A stretch of DNA of 64,000 nt from Candidatus Cohnella colombiensis (lineage in GTDB: Bacteria; Bacillota; Bacilli; Paenibacillales; Paenibacillaceae), in the NCBI GenBank assembly GCA_029203125.1, contig CP119317.1:248001-312000 (forward strand), given 5' to 3'. Position numbers and translations under genes: made by a program. How positions within the stretch are numbered: position 1 is the stretch's first letter; the number at the start of each line of letters is the position of its first letter. A model generated the notes under the pieces. That model worked only from the letters and a program-made list of their open reading frames with translations, had not been told where the DNA came from and did no database searches. This document shows, in pieces, positions 8,020 through 17,461 of this stretch.

Positions 8020-11000
8020 GTGAGAATGAAACAAAAGATAGTCTCTGTTTTTTTATCAGTGTTGTTGGCGTTAAGTTCATTTTCTTTCAACATGGGGACT
8101 ACATCGGCTGCAGCTTCGGAAAGTAATTATATTGCGAATGGAGGCTTTGAATCCGATTTTTGGAGTGATCACTCATGGAGTGTGGAAACGGCAGACTGGA
8201 GTAAAGTGGATATTCAGAGATATGCATATGCTGGAGATCAATATATCACAAAGGATGAAGGAGCTTACAGCTTCAAATATTGGATCAAAGATTCAGCTGT
8301 TGTAAACCAATTGATCACAGTGGAGCAGACCATTCCGTTACTTCCTGCTGGAAGATATAAGCTTTCGGCTAATTCAATGGGCGGAGATGGAGTTCAAGTG
8401 GGAAATGTTGAATTGTTTGTAGGAAACAAGAAGTCACCTGTAGTTGCCACCAAAGGCTATAATCAATGGGGTAAGGTCAGCCTGGAATTTGTCTTGGATC
8501 AGGATACCACTGATCTTGCGATCGGGGCGAACATAAGTGGCGCTCCAAATGCATATGGACATCTGGATAGCTTTGAATTGAAACAAGTACCCCCTCCGGT
8601 AGCTGCGGACATTTTTGTGGAGAGAGTGGTAGGACTCCAGTCCGACTTTATTAAGGGCGTGGATATCTCCAGTATTATTTCTTTAGAAAATAGCGGAGTC
8701 AAGTTTTATAATGAGAACGGAGTAGAGCAGGATATCTTTAAGACTGTAGCTGATGCTGGGGTTAATTACATTCGGGTACGTGTTTGGAATGATCCTTTTG
8801 ATTCAAACGGAAAAGGTTATGGCGGTGGCAACAATGATCTGGCAACCGCGATCAAAATCGGCAAAAGAGCGACTGCTAATGGTATGAAGCTGCTGGTCGA
8901 CTTCCATTATTCCGACTTTTGGGCCGATCCGGGCAAGCAGCATACACCTAAGGCGTGGGCAAATTTGAGCTTTGGAGATAAGAAGACCGCACTTTACACC
9001 TATACCAAAGAAAGCCTGCAAGCCATGAAATCGGCGGGTATTGATATTGGCATGGTTCAGGTGGGCAATGAAACCAATGGACAATTCGTCGGCGAATCCA
9101 ATTGGACGAATATGAGCGAATTGTTTAATGCGGGAAGTGCAGCGATCCGAGAGGTCGACCCTAACATTCTGATCGCACTGCATTTTACGAATCCAGAGTC
9201 AACGGGCAGATATGCTGGATATGCGAAAACCTTGAAAGATAATAATGTAGTCTATGATGTATTTGCAAGCTCTTATTACCCTTTCTGGCACGGCACATTA
9301 AGTAATCTGACATCCGAGCTGAAGCAGGTTGCTGATACTTATGGAAAAAAAGTAATGGTAGCCGAAACCTCTTACGCTTACACCGCTGAAGACGGGGATG
9401 GGCACGAAAATACAGCGCCTAAGAGCTCAGGTCAAACGCTGGACTACTCTATCAGCATTCAAGGTCAGGCCAATTCGCTTAGAGACGTGATCGAAGCTGT
9501 TGCGAATGTGGGTGAAGCGGGAATTGGTGTGTTTTATTGGGAGGCCGCGTGGCTTCCAGTAGGTCCGAAAGAAAACCTGGAGCAAAATAAAATGATTTGG
9601 GAACAACACGGATCGGGTTGGGCCGCAAGCTTTGCGAAGGAATATGACCCTAAAGATGCAGGGGTATGGTATGGCGGAACTGCCGTAGACAACCAGGCGT
9701 TGTTCGATTTTAGCGGACATCCGCTTGCTTCGCTGAATGTGTTCAAATATGTGGATACAGGAGCTGTTGCTCCGATTGCCATAGATGAAATCGAGAATGT
9801 CTCGATGACAGTGAGCGCTGGGGAGACAATTAGTCTGCCGACAGTCGTAAGTGCGATTTACAATGATAGAAGTACCCAGATGGTATCGGTTACGTGGAAT
9901 CAATCCCAACTTGATCAAGCTAGTAGCAAGGGTGCTGGAAACTATGTGATCAATGGAACGGTAGCAGGCGGACGTACTGTAAAGGCGTTTCTCGAAATTA
10001 AAAAACAGAACCTCATTATCAATGCAAGCTTTGAGAATAACGATAGAAGTATGTGGACAATCACCTATGGAGACGGAAGAGCGACGCATACAGATTATCA
10101 GAATAAAATGGCAGACGCCAAGACAGGGAACTATTCTCTGCACTTCTACGCTGCGGATGCAGTGGACTTTAAAGTAGAGCAGACGATCACCGGACTGAAA
10201 TCGGGATATTATGATCTCTCCATGTTTATTCAAGGTGGAGACGCTACAAATTCCGATATGAATCTCTTTGCCGTAACAGGTGGCAAGGAAGTGAAGGTGA
10301 GTACAGGTGTGAACGGGTGGGTGAATTGGAATCATCCTGAGATCCACAATATTCTCGTTACCGATGGAACTCTTACGATTGGAGCTACTATCAAAGCAGA
10401 TGGCGGCGCATGGGGTACGATTGATGATTTCCATTTAAGCTTTGATAGGGATGTTGTATCATCATTTCCATTTCTTACATCAACTCCGCCCAAAGTAACA
10501 TCAACCGATGGTAATATCACGATACTGGTGGGTGGAGCAGGTGAGGTTAGTCTTGGAAATGCAATCACCATCCAGATTCCTGCTGATGCTTCAAGCAAGG
10601 AAATCAAGATAACGATTCAAGAAGTGTTGAATGCTCAGGGCTTGTTAACCCGGCAGGAGATTCTAGCGAGTCCGATCTATGAAATTCTGAAAAACTTCTC
10701 GGAGAACTTTACTAATCCGGTAACACTGACCTTCACATTTAATCCGGACATCTTGAAGAGCAACCAAAGGGCTGGCGTATTCTACTACGATGAAGTGAAG
10801 AAGGTCTGGGTGGAAGTCGTCGGTGGCAAGGTGAGTGGCGATAAGATCACCGTAGATGTTAATCACTTTACGAAGTTTGCGGTCATGGCTGTAGACAAAG
10901 ACGTAGAAGCACCAACATTCAGTGATATCACTGGACACTGGGCAGAGGTTAATATCAACCAAGCAGTGAGCAGTGGAATCGTGAAGGGGTATACGGACGG

Positions 11001-11448
11001 CACGTTTAAGCCAGGTAAAACCGTGACTCGATCAGAATTTGCGGTAATGCTAATGAATGCATTGAAACCGCAAGGTGAGGGTGTAGAACTAAGCTTCACA
11101 GATACAGCGAACATTGGAGCTTGGGCGAAGAAAGCCGTTGCACAAGCTGTACAAGCGGGAATTATTCAGGGCTATTCAGACGGCACATTCCGTCCGAATG
11201 CGGAAATTACACGCGCAGAGATGGCAGCGATGATCGCAGTTGCTTTGGGACAATCAATCGAAGCGAATGCCGTAACCGGATTTGCAGACGATGAGGATAT
11301 CCCGGCATGGGCGAAGGGTAGCGTTGCTTATCTGAAGCAAGCAGCCATTATGAACGGGAAAGGCAATAACCAATTCGCTCCGCGTGATCATGCGACAAGA
11401 GCTGAAGCTGTCACCGTTATACTGAAGATGCTGGCGTTAGTAAAATAA
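8020..11448 (+). CDS. Secreted, SLH-anchored GH53 endo-beta-1,4-galactanase
   Basis: A 1142-residue modular enzyme. Residues 1-34 are a signal peptide ending in SAAA. Residues ~36-190 form a beta-sandwich carbohydrate-binding module. Residues ~205-585 are the GH53 barrel, with FIKGVDISS at its start, acid/base Glu351 in QVGNETNG and nucleophile Glu449 in MVAETSYAY. A Big_4-like domain (~590-665) and a second binding module that repeats the first (NASFENNDRSMW...) follow, then a ZU5-like segment and three SLH domains (~968-1140; for example GYTDGTFKPGKTVTR, GYSDGTFRPNAEITR). The SLH set should hold it to pyruvylated secondary cell-wall polymer. The GTG start has GGGGAGG 7 nt upstream. It probably cuts pectic galactan outside the cell and supplies galacto-oligosaccharides to the neighbouring importer and GH35 enzyme. 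Confidence 0.93.
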   Translation: MRMKQKIVSVFLSVLLALSSFSFNMGTTSAAASESNYIANGGFESDFWSDHSWSVETADWSKVDIQRYAYAGDQYITKDEGAYSFKYWIKDSAVVNQLITVEQTIPLLPAGRYKLSANSMGGDGVQVGNVELFVGNKKSPVVATKGYNQWGKVSLEFVLDQDTTDLAIGANISGAPNAYGHLDSFELKQVPPPVAADIFVERVVGLQSDFIKGVDISSIISLENSGVKFYNENGVEQDIFKTVADAGVNYIRVRVWNDPFDSNGKGYGGGNNDLATAIKIGKRATANGMKLLVDFHYSDFWADPGKQHTPKAWANLSFGDKKTALYTYTKESLQAMKSAGIDIGMVQVGNETNGQFVGESNWTNMSELFNAGSAAIREVDPNILIALHFTNPESTGRYAGYAKTLKDNNVVYDVFASSYYPFWHGTLSNLTSELKQVADTYGKKVMVAETSYAYTAEDGDGHENTAPKSSGQTLDYSISIQGQANSLRDVIEAVANVGEAGIGVFYWEAAWLPVGPKENLEQNKMIWEQHGSGWAASFAKEYDPKDAGVWYGGTAVDNQALFDFSGHPLASLNVFKYVDTGAVAPIAIDEIENVSMTVSAGETISLPTVVSAIYNDRSTQMVSVTWNQSQLDQASSKGAGNYVINGTVAGGRTVKAFLEIKKQNLIINASFENNDRSMWTITYGDGRATHTDYQNKMADAKTGNYSLHFYAADAVDFKVEQTITGLKSGYYDLSMFIQGGDATNSDMNLFAVTGGKEVKVSTGVNGWVNWNHPEIHNILVTDGTLTIGATIKADGGAWGTIDDFHLSFDRDVVSSFPFLTSTPPKVTSTDGNITILVGGAGEVSLGNAITIQIPADASSKEIKITIQEVLNAQGLLTRQEILASPIYEILKNFSENFTNPVTLTFTFNPDILKSNQRAGVFYYDEVKKVWVEVVGGKVSGDKITVDVNHFTKFAVMAVDKDVEAPTFSDITGHWAEVNINQAVSSGIVKGYTDGTFKPGKTVTRSEFAVMLMNALKPQGEGVELSFTDTANIGAWAKKAVAQAVQAGIIQGYSDGTFRPNAEITRAEMAAMIAVALGQSIEANAVTGFADDEDIPAWAKGSVAYLKQAAIMNGKGNNQFAPRDHATRAEAVTVILKMLALVK

Positions 11449-11456
11449 TAAGTCAA

Positions 11457-11498
11457 CGAAGAGTGGCGCTACAGGAATTCCTGTAGCGCCACTCTTCG
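11457..11498. terminator. Perfect 42-bp palindrome after the galactanase
   Basis: From CGAAGAGTGGCG the sequence runs to a central GAATTC and back without a mismatch, giving 21-bp arms. It starts 9 bp after the galactanase stop. RNA made from either strand would fold into a very stable hairpin, so it may end or protect transcripts, but there is no T run after it. The absence of any loop bases is unusual for an ordinary intrinsic terminator. Confidence 0.6.
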
Positions 11499-11502
11499 TC
11501 GT

Positions 11503-11718
11503 ATGCTGTAAGACCGCCAATCGGTCTTAACACCGCCAAACTAGCATCGCCACATGATGCAAGACCGCGAAACGGTCTTAACACCGCCAAACTAGCATCG
11601 CCACATGATGCAAGACCGCGAAACGGTCTTAACACCGCCAAACTAGCATCGCCACATGCTGCAAGACCGCCAAACGGTCTTAACACCGCCAAACTAGCCT
11701 CGTCGCATGCTGCAGACC
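11503..11718. repeat. 51-bp tandem repeat, about 4.2 copies, hairpin in every unit
   Basis: Units begin at 11503, 11554, 11605, 11656 and a partial one at 11707, with few differences between copies. Each unit contains AAGACCG and CGGTCTT around a 5-nt loop; the loop sequence changes between copies (CCAAT, CGAAA, CGAAA, CCAAA) while the stem does not. ACCGCCAAAC-like motifs also occur twice in several units. Because 51 is divisible by three, the minus strand shows an open frame with a 17-residue repeat, which I do not regard as a gene. Confidence 0.9.
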
Positions 11719-11743
11719 TCGAGATTTCAGTGTATATATAGTT

Positions 11744-11925
11744 AGCGGACAGGAGATCCGGTATTAGACAGTTTTAGTGCCTAAATGAAATTAAGCGGTC
11801 ACCAGATCCGTTGTTCGAGGAGAATGGGGCTGAAATCGACGGGCAAGAGGGAAATAGCGGAACGTATGACTGGGATAACTGAAAAGAACATCCAAAACCC
11901 AAAATAACGGAACGTACGTCCGCTC
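11744..11925. repeat. Dispersed ~50-bp-spaced intergenic repeat (AGCGG-type)
   Basis: AGCGGACAGGAGATCCG at 11744 and AGCGGTCACCAGATCCG at 11794 are 50 bp apart; AGCGGAACGTATGAC at 11856 and ACGGAACGTACGTCCGCT at about 11907 are again 50 bp apart. Similar AGCGGACATGAGAG-type boxes with the same 50-bp spacing recur at 55.3-55.5 kb. The stretch codes for nothing I can support. Such short AGCGG boxes are, from memory, frequent between genes in Paenibacillaceae. Confidence 0.55.
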
Positions 11926-11960
11926 AGTGTCTGAATGCATCAAAAAAGTGCATAAGCACC

Positions 11961-12006
11961 AAAACAAAGAGGCCACCCATAAGTTTACTTATGGGACAGC
12001 CCCTTA
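11961..12006 (-). terminator. Rho-independent terminator of the YesN-YesM operon
   Basis: On the minus strand, AGGGGCTGTCCCATAAG pairs with CTTATGGGTGGCCTCT around TAAA, followed by TTGTTTT. It begins about 19 nt after the kinase stop codon. Confidence 0.8.
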
Positions 12007-12024
12007 AAGTTTATTTAGCTGCCA

Positions 12025-13818
12025 TTATGCTTCAGTGGTAGGCTGCGCCGGTATTTTGATCTTTACTGTCGTGCCTACACCTCGCGTGCTTTCCACCGTT
12101 AATCCGAATGGATAACCGAAAATCAACTCCAGCCGACTATGAATATTTTTCATTCCATAGCCTCCACTTACTTTCTTAATGCTGCCATCGAAGATGCGAC
12201 TTAACGTCTCTTCTGTCATCCCGATCCCATCGTCAATGACTTGAAGCTCGATCGTATCTCCCTCTCTAAAGCCTCGAATCGTAATGATGCCACGCTGGGT
12301 ATCTTTCTCCATAATGCCATGAAGAATCGCATTTTCGACGATCGGCTGCAGCAATAGTTTAAGTGTTCGAAGCTCCATCAATTCCGCTGGAACTTCAATC
12401 TGCAGATCGATACGGTCACGGAATCGCATGTTTTGGATCGTCACATAAGCGTTGACATGATCGATCTCATTGCGAATCGTAATGAAGTCTTCACCATTAC
12501 TTAGGCTGATTTTATAGAAATCAGAAAGTGAAGAGATGAGAACTCGAATATCCTCAGCGTTATATTTCATCGAGAGCCAGTTGACCATGTCTAAGGTGTT
12601 ATAGAGAAAGTGCGGATTGATTTGCGCTTGAAGCGCGCGCAGCTCCATATTTTTCACTTCTAAGCCAAGCTGATATTTGTCGGCAGCCAGGTCATCAATT
12701 CGAGTGATCATCCGGTTAAACGTTGTCGTTAGCTCACCGATCTCGTCGTTGTTTTGTGGATCTAGATTTGCTTTAAAGTTCGTAACGCCGACCTTCCTCA
12801 TGTTTTTCGTCAGCTTGCGAATGCGCTTAGTTCCGGATGCGGATGCCCAGAATGCGAGTGGGAATGTCATCGCTGCAACGATTAGGAAGATAATGATCAT
12901 CTGATTGCGTGCTTTCTGAGCGATATCTACAATGTCCTTGTTCGGGACGACGAGCAGCAGTCTCCAATCGGTGTTTTCCACCGGCAAGGAGCCGATGAGC
13001 ACTTTTTGATCATCCACGGTCATATTTGAAAAGGTAGGTTTAACGCTCGTAGCCTCTTGTACAGCTTGGATGACTTGATCCAATGCGAAGTATTCTTCGT
13101 TGCTAGAGCGTGCAATGATTTCATTCTGACTATTAATGAGTATGGCAGAAGTAGATGTGGTAAATCGTGCTTGATCTAAAATTTGCACAAGGTTTTTCCG
13201 TGGCATCTCCGCTCGGATCAATCCAGCAAAATCATTATTATCAATCGGGCTAGGCACTTTGCGGAAGAAGGAAATCGTATCTTCGCCCTGTGAGGAAACA
13301 GCTTCAGATGGAATCCATAAATAGGGGCGATCGTTCCGAATTAAGCGTTGCATCCACGGCTCAGCTTGTACCTCTTCCAGGCTTAGGAATTGATCTGTCG
13401 CTTGAACGGCTGCCATCCCATCTCTCATATAGAGGCTGATTTTCTGAATGTCTGGGTTCGTTTGTACATTGTAAATAAGCTGGTTAAACACATACTCATC
13501 AAACAGCCAATTGCCGATGTTGTCACGATAGATGTCTGAGCTTTTGGATACGAGTGCTTGAATGGTGTCGTGTAAGACCATAATATCGACAACTTTACGT
13601 GTGGAGCTTGTCTTGTAATTCAAGAAGGAACGCGATTGCTCTAAGACGACTTCAAGTGAATAACGTGTCTGATTTTCAGTGTCTGTCGCCGTTATGTAGC
13701 TATTTACAGCAATAAAAAGGCTAGATGAAACGATAAGGATAAATAAGAAGGACAGAAACATCTTATTTTTTATACTAAGGTCTCGGAGAGGGTGGATAAT
13801 CTGCTGTAGCTTCATCAT
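12025..13818 (-). CDS. YesM-type sensor histidine kinase
   Basis: 597 residues. There are two membrane segments (~20-42 and ~305-325) with an extracytoplasmic sensor domain of ~260 residues between them, then a HAMP linker (~330-385). The His_kinase core follows, with the LytS/YesM phosphoacceptor motif QINPHFLYNTLDMVNW, and the HATPase has LLLQPIVENAILHG and DDGIGM. The start ATG overlaps the stop of the upstream response regulator by 4 nt, so the two are translationally coupled. By analogy with B. subtilis YesMN it should sense a sugar outside the cell and activate the divergent importer at 15587. Confidence 0.93.
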   Translation of the reverse strand: MMKLQQIIHPLRDLSIKNKMFLSFLFILIVSSSLFIAVNSYITATDTENQTRYSLEVVLEQSRSFLNYKTSSTRKVVDIMVLHDTIQALVSKSSDIYRDNIGNWLFDEYVFNQLIYNVQTNPDIQKISLYMRDGMAAVQATDQFLSLEEVQAEPWMQRLIRNDRPYLWIPSEAVSSQGEDTISFFRKVPSPIDNNDFAGLIRAEMPRKNLVQILDQARFTTSTSAILINSQNEIIARSSNEEYFALDQVIQAVQEATSVKPTFSNMTVDDQKVLIGSLPVENTDWRLLLVVPNKDIVDIAQKARNQMIIIFLIVAAMTFPLAFWASASGTKRIRKLTKNMRKVGVTNFKANLDPQNNDEIGELTTTFNRMITRIDDLAADKYQLGLEVKNMELRALQAQINPHFLYNTLDMVNWLSMKYNAEDIRVLISSLSDFYKISLSNGEDFITIRNEIDHVNAYVTIQNMRFRDRIDLQIEVPAELMELRTLKLLLQPIVENAILHGIMEKDTQRGIITIRGFREGDTIELQVIDDGIGMTEETLSRIFDGSIKKVSGGYGMKNIHSRLELIFGYPFGLTVESTRGVGTTVKIKIPAQPTTEA

Positions 13819-15377
13819 CGCTTATCCCGATACTGACTTGGCGTTAGTCCGACTGCCTTCTTGAACATGGATGAGAAGTAGTTCGGGTCAGTGAAGCCAA
13901 TCGCATGAGCGATTTCATAAAGTTTAAGCTGACGATTTTTTAATAGTTGCTTGGCCTTCTCCAGACGAACCTCGGTAATATATTCATTGATCGTTTTGCT
14001 AGTCTCTTTCTTGAATAGGGCACACATGTAATTTTGACTTAAAAAGGTGTTGTCTGCGATCGTCTTCGTCGTTAAATCTGCATCGGCGTAATGGTTTTTA
14101 ATATAGTGAACGATAGTGCTGACTCTAGCATTAACAGCGTTATGTTCCTTGAATTGCGAGAAGACGGCTTGCACATTGCCTACGACATAATCCTGAAGAC
14201 ATTGCAATGTTGTCATCTCACCGACTTCCTTCCAGATGAATTTTTCCTCCTGATGCGGATCGGTTACACTTAGCCCTTTCTCAAGCGCGAATTCATGCAA
14301 AATCATGAGCAGGCGAAAATACACATTTTTCACACGGCTAATTTCCGGATCGCGGAGCGTGCGCATATCTGTCGTCAGTCGATCAATTAGAACGAGTGTT
14401 TCTGGCTCCTGATCGTCTCTTAAAGCCTGTCTGAATTCGTTATATAGCACTTCAATAGAATTGTTCGGATCAGTACCTGATAGCGTCGGTGGCTCGGAGA
14501 ACACAAGGCCTGTTCCGAAATAGAAGGACGACTTGACTGCGAATATCGCAGAAAGACAAGCCTCCTTCAACTGATTTGGTTGGAGATTTGGCGTACCTAT
14601 ACCGATGGAAAAGGCTAGTGAATCGCCGTATTGCTGGTTGAAGCTGTATAACAACTGACGAGCAAGTGTCTTGAATGTGTCTGCGTGTATAGGTTGGGCA
14701 TTCACTAACAGAATCAAAGTATCATTGTGAACGAACCCGATAAATCGTTCGCTGTTATTCAGATCATTTATTATTTGTTGGGTTTGATGGATGAGAACGG
14801 TTTGTTGTTCATCTGTGATAACGAGCTTCGCGTCTGAGGGATGGGATAGCTGAATAGCCATCGCACGAACAGGTTGATCAAGGAAAGCAGGGAAGTGCGC
14901 TCCAAATTTAAGTCTAAGCTGAGCTTGGGGGACAGATTCATTCACCAGCATGTTGAGAATTCGCTCATGTATGGCAAACTGGGTCAACGTCTGATTCGAT
15001 TGTTCAGCGATGAGCTGGGAGATGCTTTCGCGGATCGCAGCAGTCAGTTCCTCTAGCTTTACTGGCTTTTCCACATAATTAATAGCTTTCAAATGAATAG
15101 CCGACTTCAAATATTCCTTGTCGGAATAACCGCTCAGGAAAATAAGCTTAATTTTCGGAAAAGCTTCACGTGCCTGTGTGGCAAATTCGATTCCATTCAT
15201 TCGCGGCATGCGAACATCGCTGACGATAATATCCGGAACAAAATCACGCATCAATTCCAATGCCTCGACTCCATTAGCCGCGCTCCTTACATTAGAAACC
15301 CCTAATAGCTCCCAATCCATATAGCGCTCTAGACTCTCTGTCGTGAGCGGTTCATCATCGACCAATAGCACTTTCAT
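13815..15377 (-). CDS. YesN-type response regulator with AraC DNA-binding domain
   Basis: 520 residues: receiver domain at 1-120 (acidic pocket in LLVDDEP, phospho-Asp in DIIVSDVRMPRMNG, Lys in YVEKPVKL), a middle region of ~280 residues, then a C-terminal AraC pair of helix-turn-helix motifs (TKTIADNTFLSQNYMCALFKK; LYEIAHAIGFTDPNYFSSMFKK). A GAGGGGG site precedes the ATG by about 7 nt. It is the first gene of a two-gene operon with the kinase and is divergent from the permease genes, the usual arrangement where the regulator activates its neighbouring sugar importer. Confidence 0.93.
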   Translation of the reverse strand: MKVLLVDDEPLTTESLERYMDWELLGVSNVRSAANGVEALELMRDFVPDIIVSDVRMPRMNGIEFATQAREAFPKIKLIFLSGYSDKEYLKSAIHLKAINYVEKPVKLEELTAAIRESISQLIAEQSNQTLTQFAIHERILNMLVNESVPQAQLRLKFGAHFPAFLDQPVRAMAIQLSHPSDAKLVITDEQQTVLIHQTQQIINDLNNSERFIGFVHNDTLILLVNAQPIHADTFKTLARQLLYSFNQQYGDSLAFSIGIGTPNLQPNQLKEACLSAIFAVKSSFYFGTGLVFSEPPTLSGTDPNNSIEVLYNEFRQALRDDQEPETLVLIDRLTTDMRTLRDPEISRVKNVYFRLLMILHEFALEKGLSVTDPHQEEKFIWKEVGEMTTLQCLQDYVVGNVQAVFSQFKEHNAVNARVSTIVHYIKNHYADADLTTKTIADNTFLSQNYMCALFKKETSKTINEYITEVRLEKAKQLLKNRQLKLYEIAHAIGFTDPNYFSSMFKKAVGLTPSQYRDKR

Positions 15378-15538
15378 CTCTGGACCCCCTCGTCGTTGGG
15401 ATGGTTGCCTTCAATATATACGCTACAAAAATGTTGTGCAACTACTAGCTGTCGAATGCAATTAATTCCGTAATCTAACCAAGAAAATCGTAATCCTGTG
15501 TCATTCTTCGGCTGCGATTATCTCCTTATAATTACAGT

Positions 15539-15552
15539 TGTAAGCGCAACCA
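15539..15552 (+). promoter_or_regulatory. cre-like site upstream of the LplB/YtcP-type importer
   Basis: TGTAAGCGCAACCA fits TGNAANCGNWWNCA at all fixed positions and lies 35 nt before the first permease start, inside the intergenic region shared with the YesN gene. It suggests catabolite repression of the importer. Confidence 0.5.
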
Positions 15553-15586
15553 GACCAAGACAATCGGTAGGAGAGAAGGGATTTGG

Positions 15587-16555
15587 ATGGCAGTATCTAC
15601 TAAGCTCTCGACACAGCCTCAGGTGAAACCACGTGTAGCCCGGCAAGGTGTGCTTCATGAGCTAATGAAAAACAAAATACTTTATTTGATGTTTGTTCCA
15701 GTAGGCATATACTTTTTAATTTTCAACTATTACCCGATGGCCGGCATTGTGGTTGCATTCAAAAACTTCAACTATCGCGGTGGGATGTTTGGTAGTCCAT
15801 GGGTCGGACTGGAAAACTTCGAATACTTCTTTCAATCAGGTAAAGCTTGGATCGTAACACGTAACACCTTTCTTTATAATATCGTATTTCTCGCTGCTTA
15901 CACGTTTTTTTCGATTATGGTCGCGGTTTTTATCTCAACAATGCTAGGAAAGATATTTAAGAAGACGGCACAGACGTTGCTCTTCCTACCCTACTTCCTA
16001 TCGTGGGTAGCGGTATCAGCGATCGTGTACAACTTGTTCAATTACGAGTTCGGTATCGTCAATTCGTTGTTGAATTCGCTCGGCATGGAAGCGATCGATG
16101 TCTATTCAGAAGTTCGCTATTGGTATCTCATTCTCCCGTTCTTCTACGTTTGGAAGTGGGTAGGCTTCGGCAGCATCTTGTATCTGTCCGCAATAATGGG
16201 AATGGATCATTCCATTCATGAGGCGGCAACAATCGATGGCGCGAATATTTTCCAAAGAATTCGCTACCTAACAATTCCATTGCTCAAGCCGACGACGATC
16301 ATTCTCGTACTGCTAGGAATTGGTCGGATCATGCGTGGAGAGTTCGACATGTTCTACCAGTTGATCGGCAATAACGGCATCTTAATGGACGGAACAGACA
16401 TTATCGATACGTTAGTTTTCCGTTCACTTGTTCTAAGTCCTGACTTCGGGATGGCATCAGCAGGCGGACTATATCAATCGTTGCTCTGCTTTGTCATCGT
16501 CATGCTAGCGAATGGAATTGTGAAGAAATTTGATCGCGATTATGCCTTGTTCTAA
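15587..16555 (+). CDS. Sugar ABC transporter permease (LplB-type)
   Basis: 322 residues with six predicted membrane helices and the binding-protein-dependent permease EAA loop (HEAATIDGANIFQRIRYLTIP), which docks the ATPase. The opening (KNKILYLMFVPVGIYFLIFNYYPM) is typical of LplB/YteP permeases for oligosaccharides. An AGAAGGG site lies 6 nt before the ATG. It is followed after 24 nt by the second permease and then by two binding lipoproteins. No ATPase gene is present nearby; in B. subtilis the relatives use the shared MsmX ATPase, so the same is inferred here. Confidence 0.92.
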   Translation: MAVSTKLSTQPQVKPRVARQGVLHELMKNKILYLMFVPVGIYFLIFNYYPMAGIVVAFKNFNYRGGMFGSPWVGLENFEYFFQSGKAWIVTRNTFLYNIVFLAAYTFFSIMVAVFISTMLGKIFKKTAQTLLFLPYFLSWVAVSAIVYNLFNYEFGIVNSLLNSLGMEAIDVYSEVRYWYLILPFFYVWKWVGFGSILYLSAIMGMDHSIHEAATIDGANIFQRIRYLTIPLLKPTTIILVLLGIGRIMRGEFDMFYQLIGNNGILMDGTDIIDTLVFRSLVLSPDFGMASAGGLYQSLLCFVIVMLANGIVKKFDRDYALF

Positions 16556-16579
16556 ATCGCAGCTAGGGAGGTTAATCGG

Positions 16580-17461
16580 ATGGGCGTTCGCACACGTGAC
16601 ATTATCGTTTTAAATATTATCGCTTATATCGTTGTAGGGTTGTTTGCACTCATCGCAGTTGTACCCTTTTTCATCGTTGTCATTAACTCTTTCGCGTCTG
16701 AGCATTCAATCATTTACTATGGCTATTCTCTCATTCCTAAGCAATTTTCACTCGGTGCTTACGAAATGGTATTCCAAAATCCTCAGAAGATGCTGCGAGC
16801 CTATGGCATTACCATCTTCGTTACCGTCGTCGGAACGGCAGTGTCACTGTTCATCTCCATGATGGCGGCCTACGTTATGTTCCGTAAAGATGTGAAGTAT
16901 CGTAACGGACTAGCATTCTTCCTCTTCTTCACGACGCTGTTCAATGGGGGCTTAGTACCTTTCTACCTCATGATTGTACAAGATTTACATTTGAAAAATA
17001 CGATGCTCGTACTTGTGTTATGCGGCATGTTCAGTGTGTTCAACATTCTTATACTACGAAACTTCATTAGCGGATCGATTCCCGAAGCGCTGATCGAATC
17101 TTCCAAAATCGATGGTGCGGGTGACTTTAGAATATTCATTCAAATTATTTTGCCACTCTCGAAGCCTGCGCTAGCCGCAATTGGGATGTTCACTGCATTA
17201 GGGTATTGGAACGATTGGTGGACCCCGCTCATGTTCATTGAGAAGGACAACTTGTACTCACTTCAATATATTTTGTACCGCATCTTATCGAGTGCGAACT
17301 TCTCCTCTCAAATCGTTAATAGCATTCCGCGTTTGGATATGCCGAAGGAATCGCTCAAATTAGCATTAACCGTCGTTGCGACTGGGCCAATCGTTCTACT
17401 CTATCCTTTCGTGCAGAAGTATTTTGTATCTGGAATTACAGTAGGTGCAGTAAAAGGATAA
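16580..17461 (+). CDS. Sugar ABC transporter permease (YtcP-type)
   Basis: 293 residues, six membrane helices, with the EAA motif ALIESSKIDGAGDFRIFIQIILP and the conserved C-terminus LYPFVQKYFVSGITVGAVKG that marks the YtcP/LplC class of carbohydrate permeases. GGGAGG lies 8 nt before the ATG. It pairs with the preceding LplB-type subunit to form the membrane channel and is co-transcribed with it. Confidence 0.93.
   Translation: MGVRTRDIIVLNIIAYIVVGLFALIAVVPFFIVVINSFASEHSIIYYGYSLIPKQFSLGAYEMVFQNPQKMLRAYGITIFVTVVGTAVSLFISMMAAYVMFRKDVKYRNGLAFFLFFTTLFNGGLVPFYLMIVQDLHLKNTMLVLVLCGMFSVFNILILRNFISGSIPEALIESSKIDGAGDFRIFIQIILPLSKPALAAIGMFTALGYWNDWWTPLMFIEKDNLYSLQYILYRILSSANFSSQIVNSIPRLDMPKESLKLALTVVATGPIVLLYPFVQKYFVSGITVGAVKG

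Noticed and set aside
9427..10434. 335-residue minus-strand open frame
   Set aside because: It lies entirely antisense to the GH53 gene, has a Cys/His/Ile/Ser-rich improbable composition and no domain. It is a shadow of the coding strand.
11453..11692. 79-residue minus-strand frame with a 17-residue repeat (AVLRPFGGLA-type)
   Set aside because: It only reflects the 51-bp tandem repeat, whose length is a multiple of three. It has no ribosome site and overlaps the palindrome.
11503..11718. CRISPR-like array
   Set aside because: Units are contiguous 51-bp copies with no unique spacers, and no cas gene is in the window.
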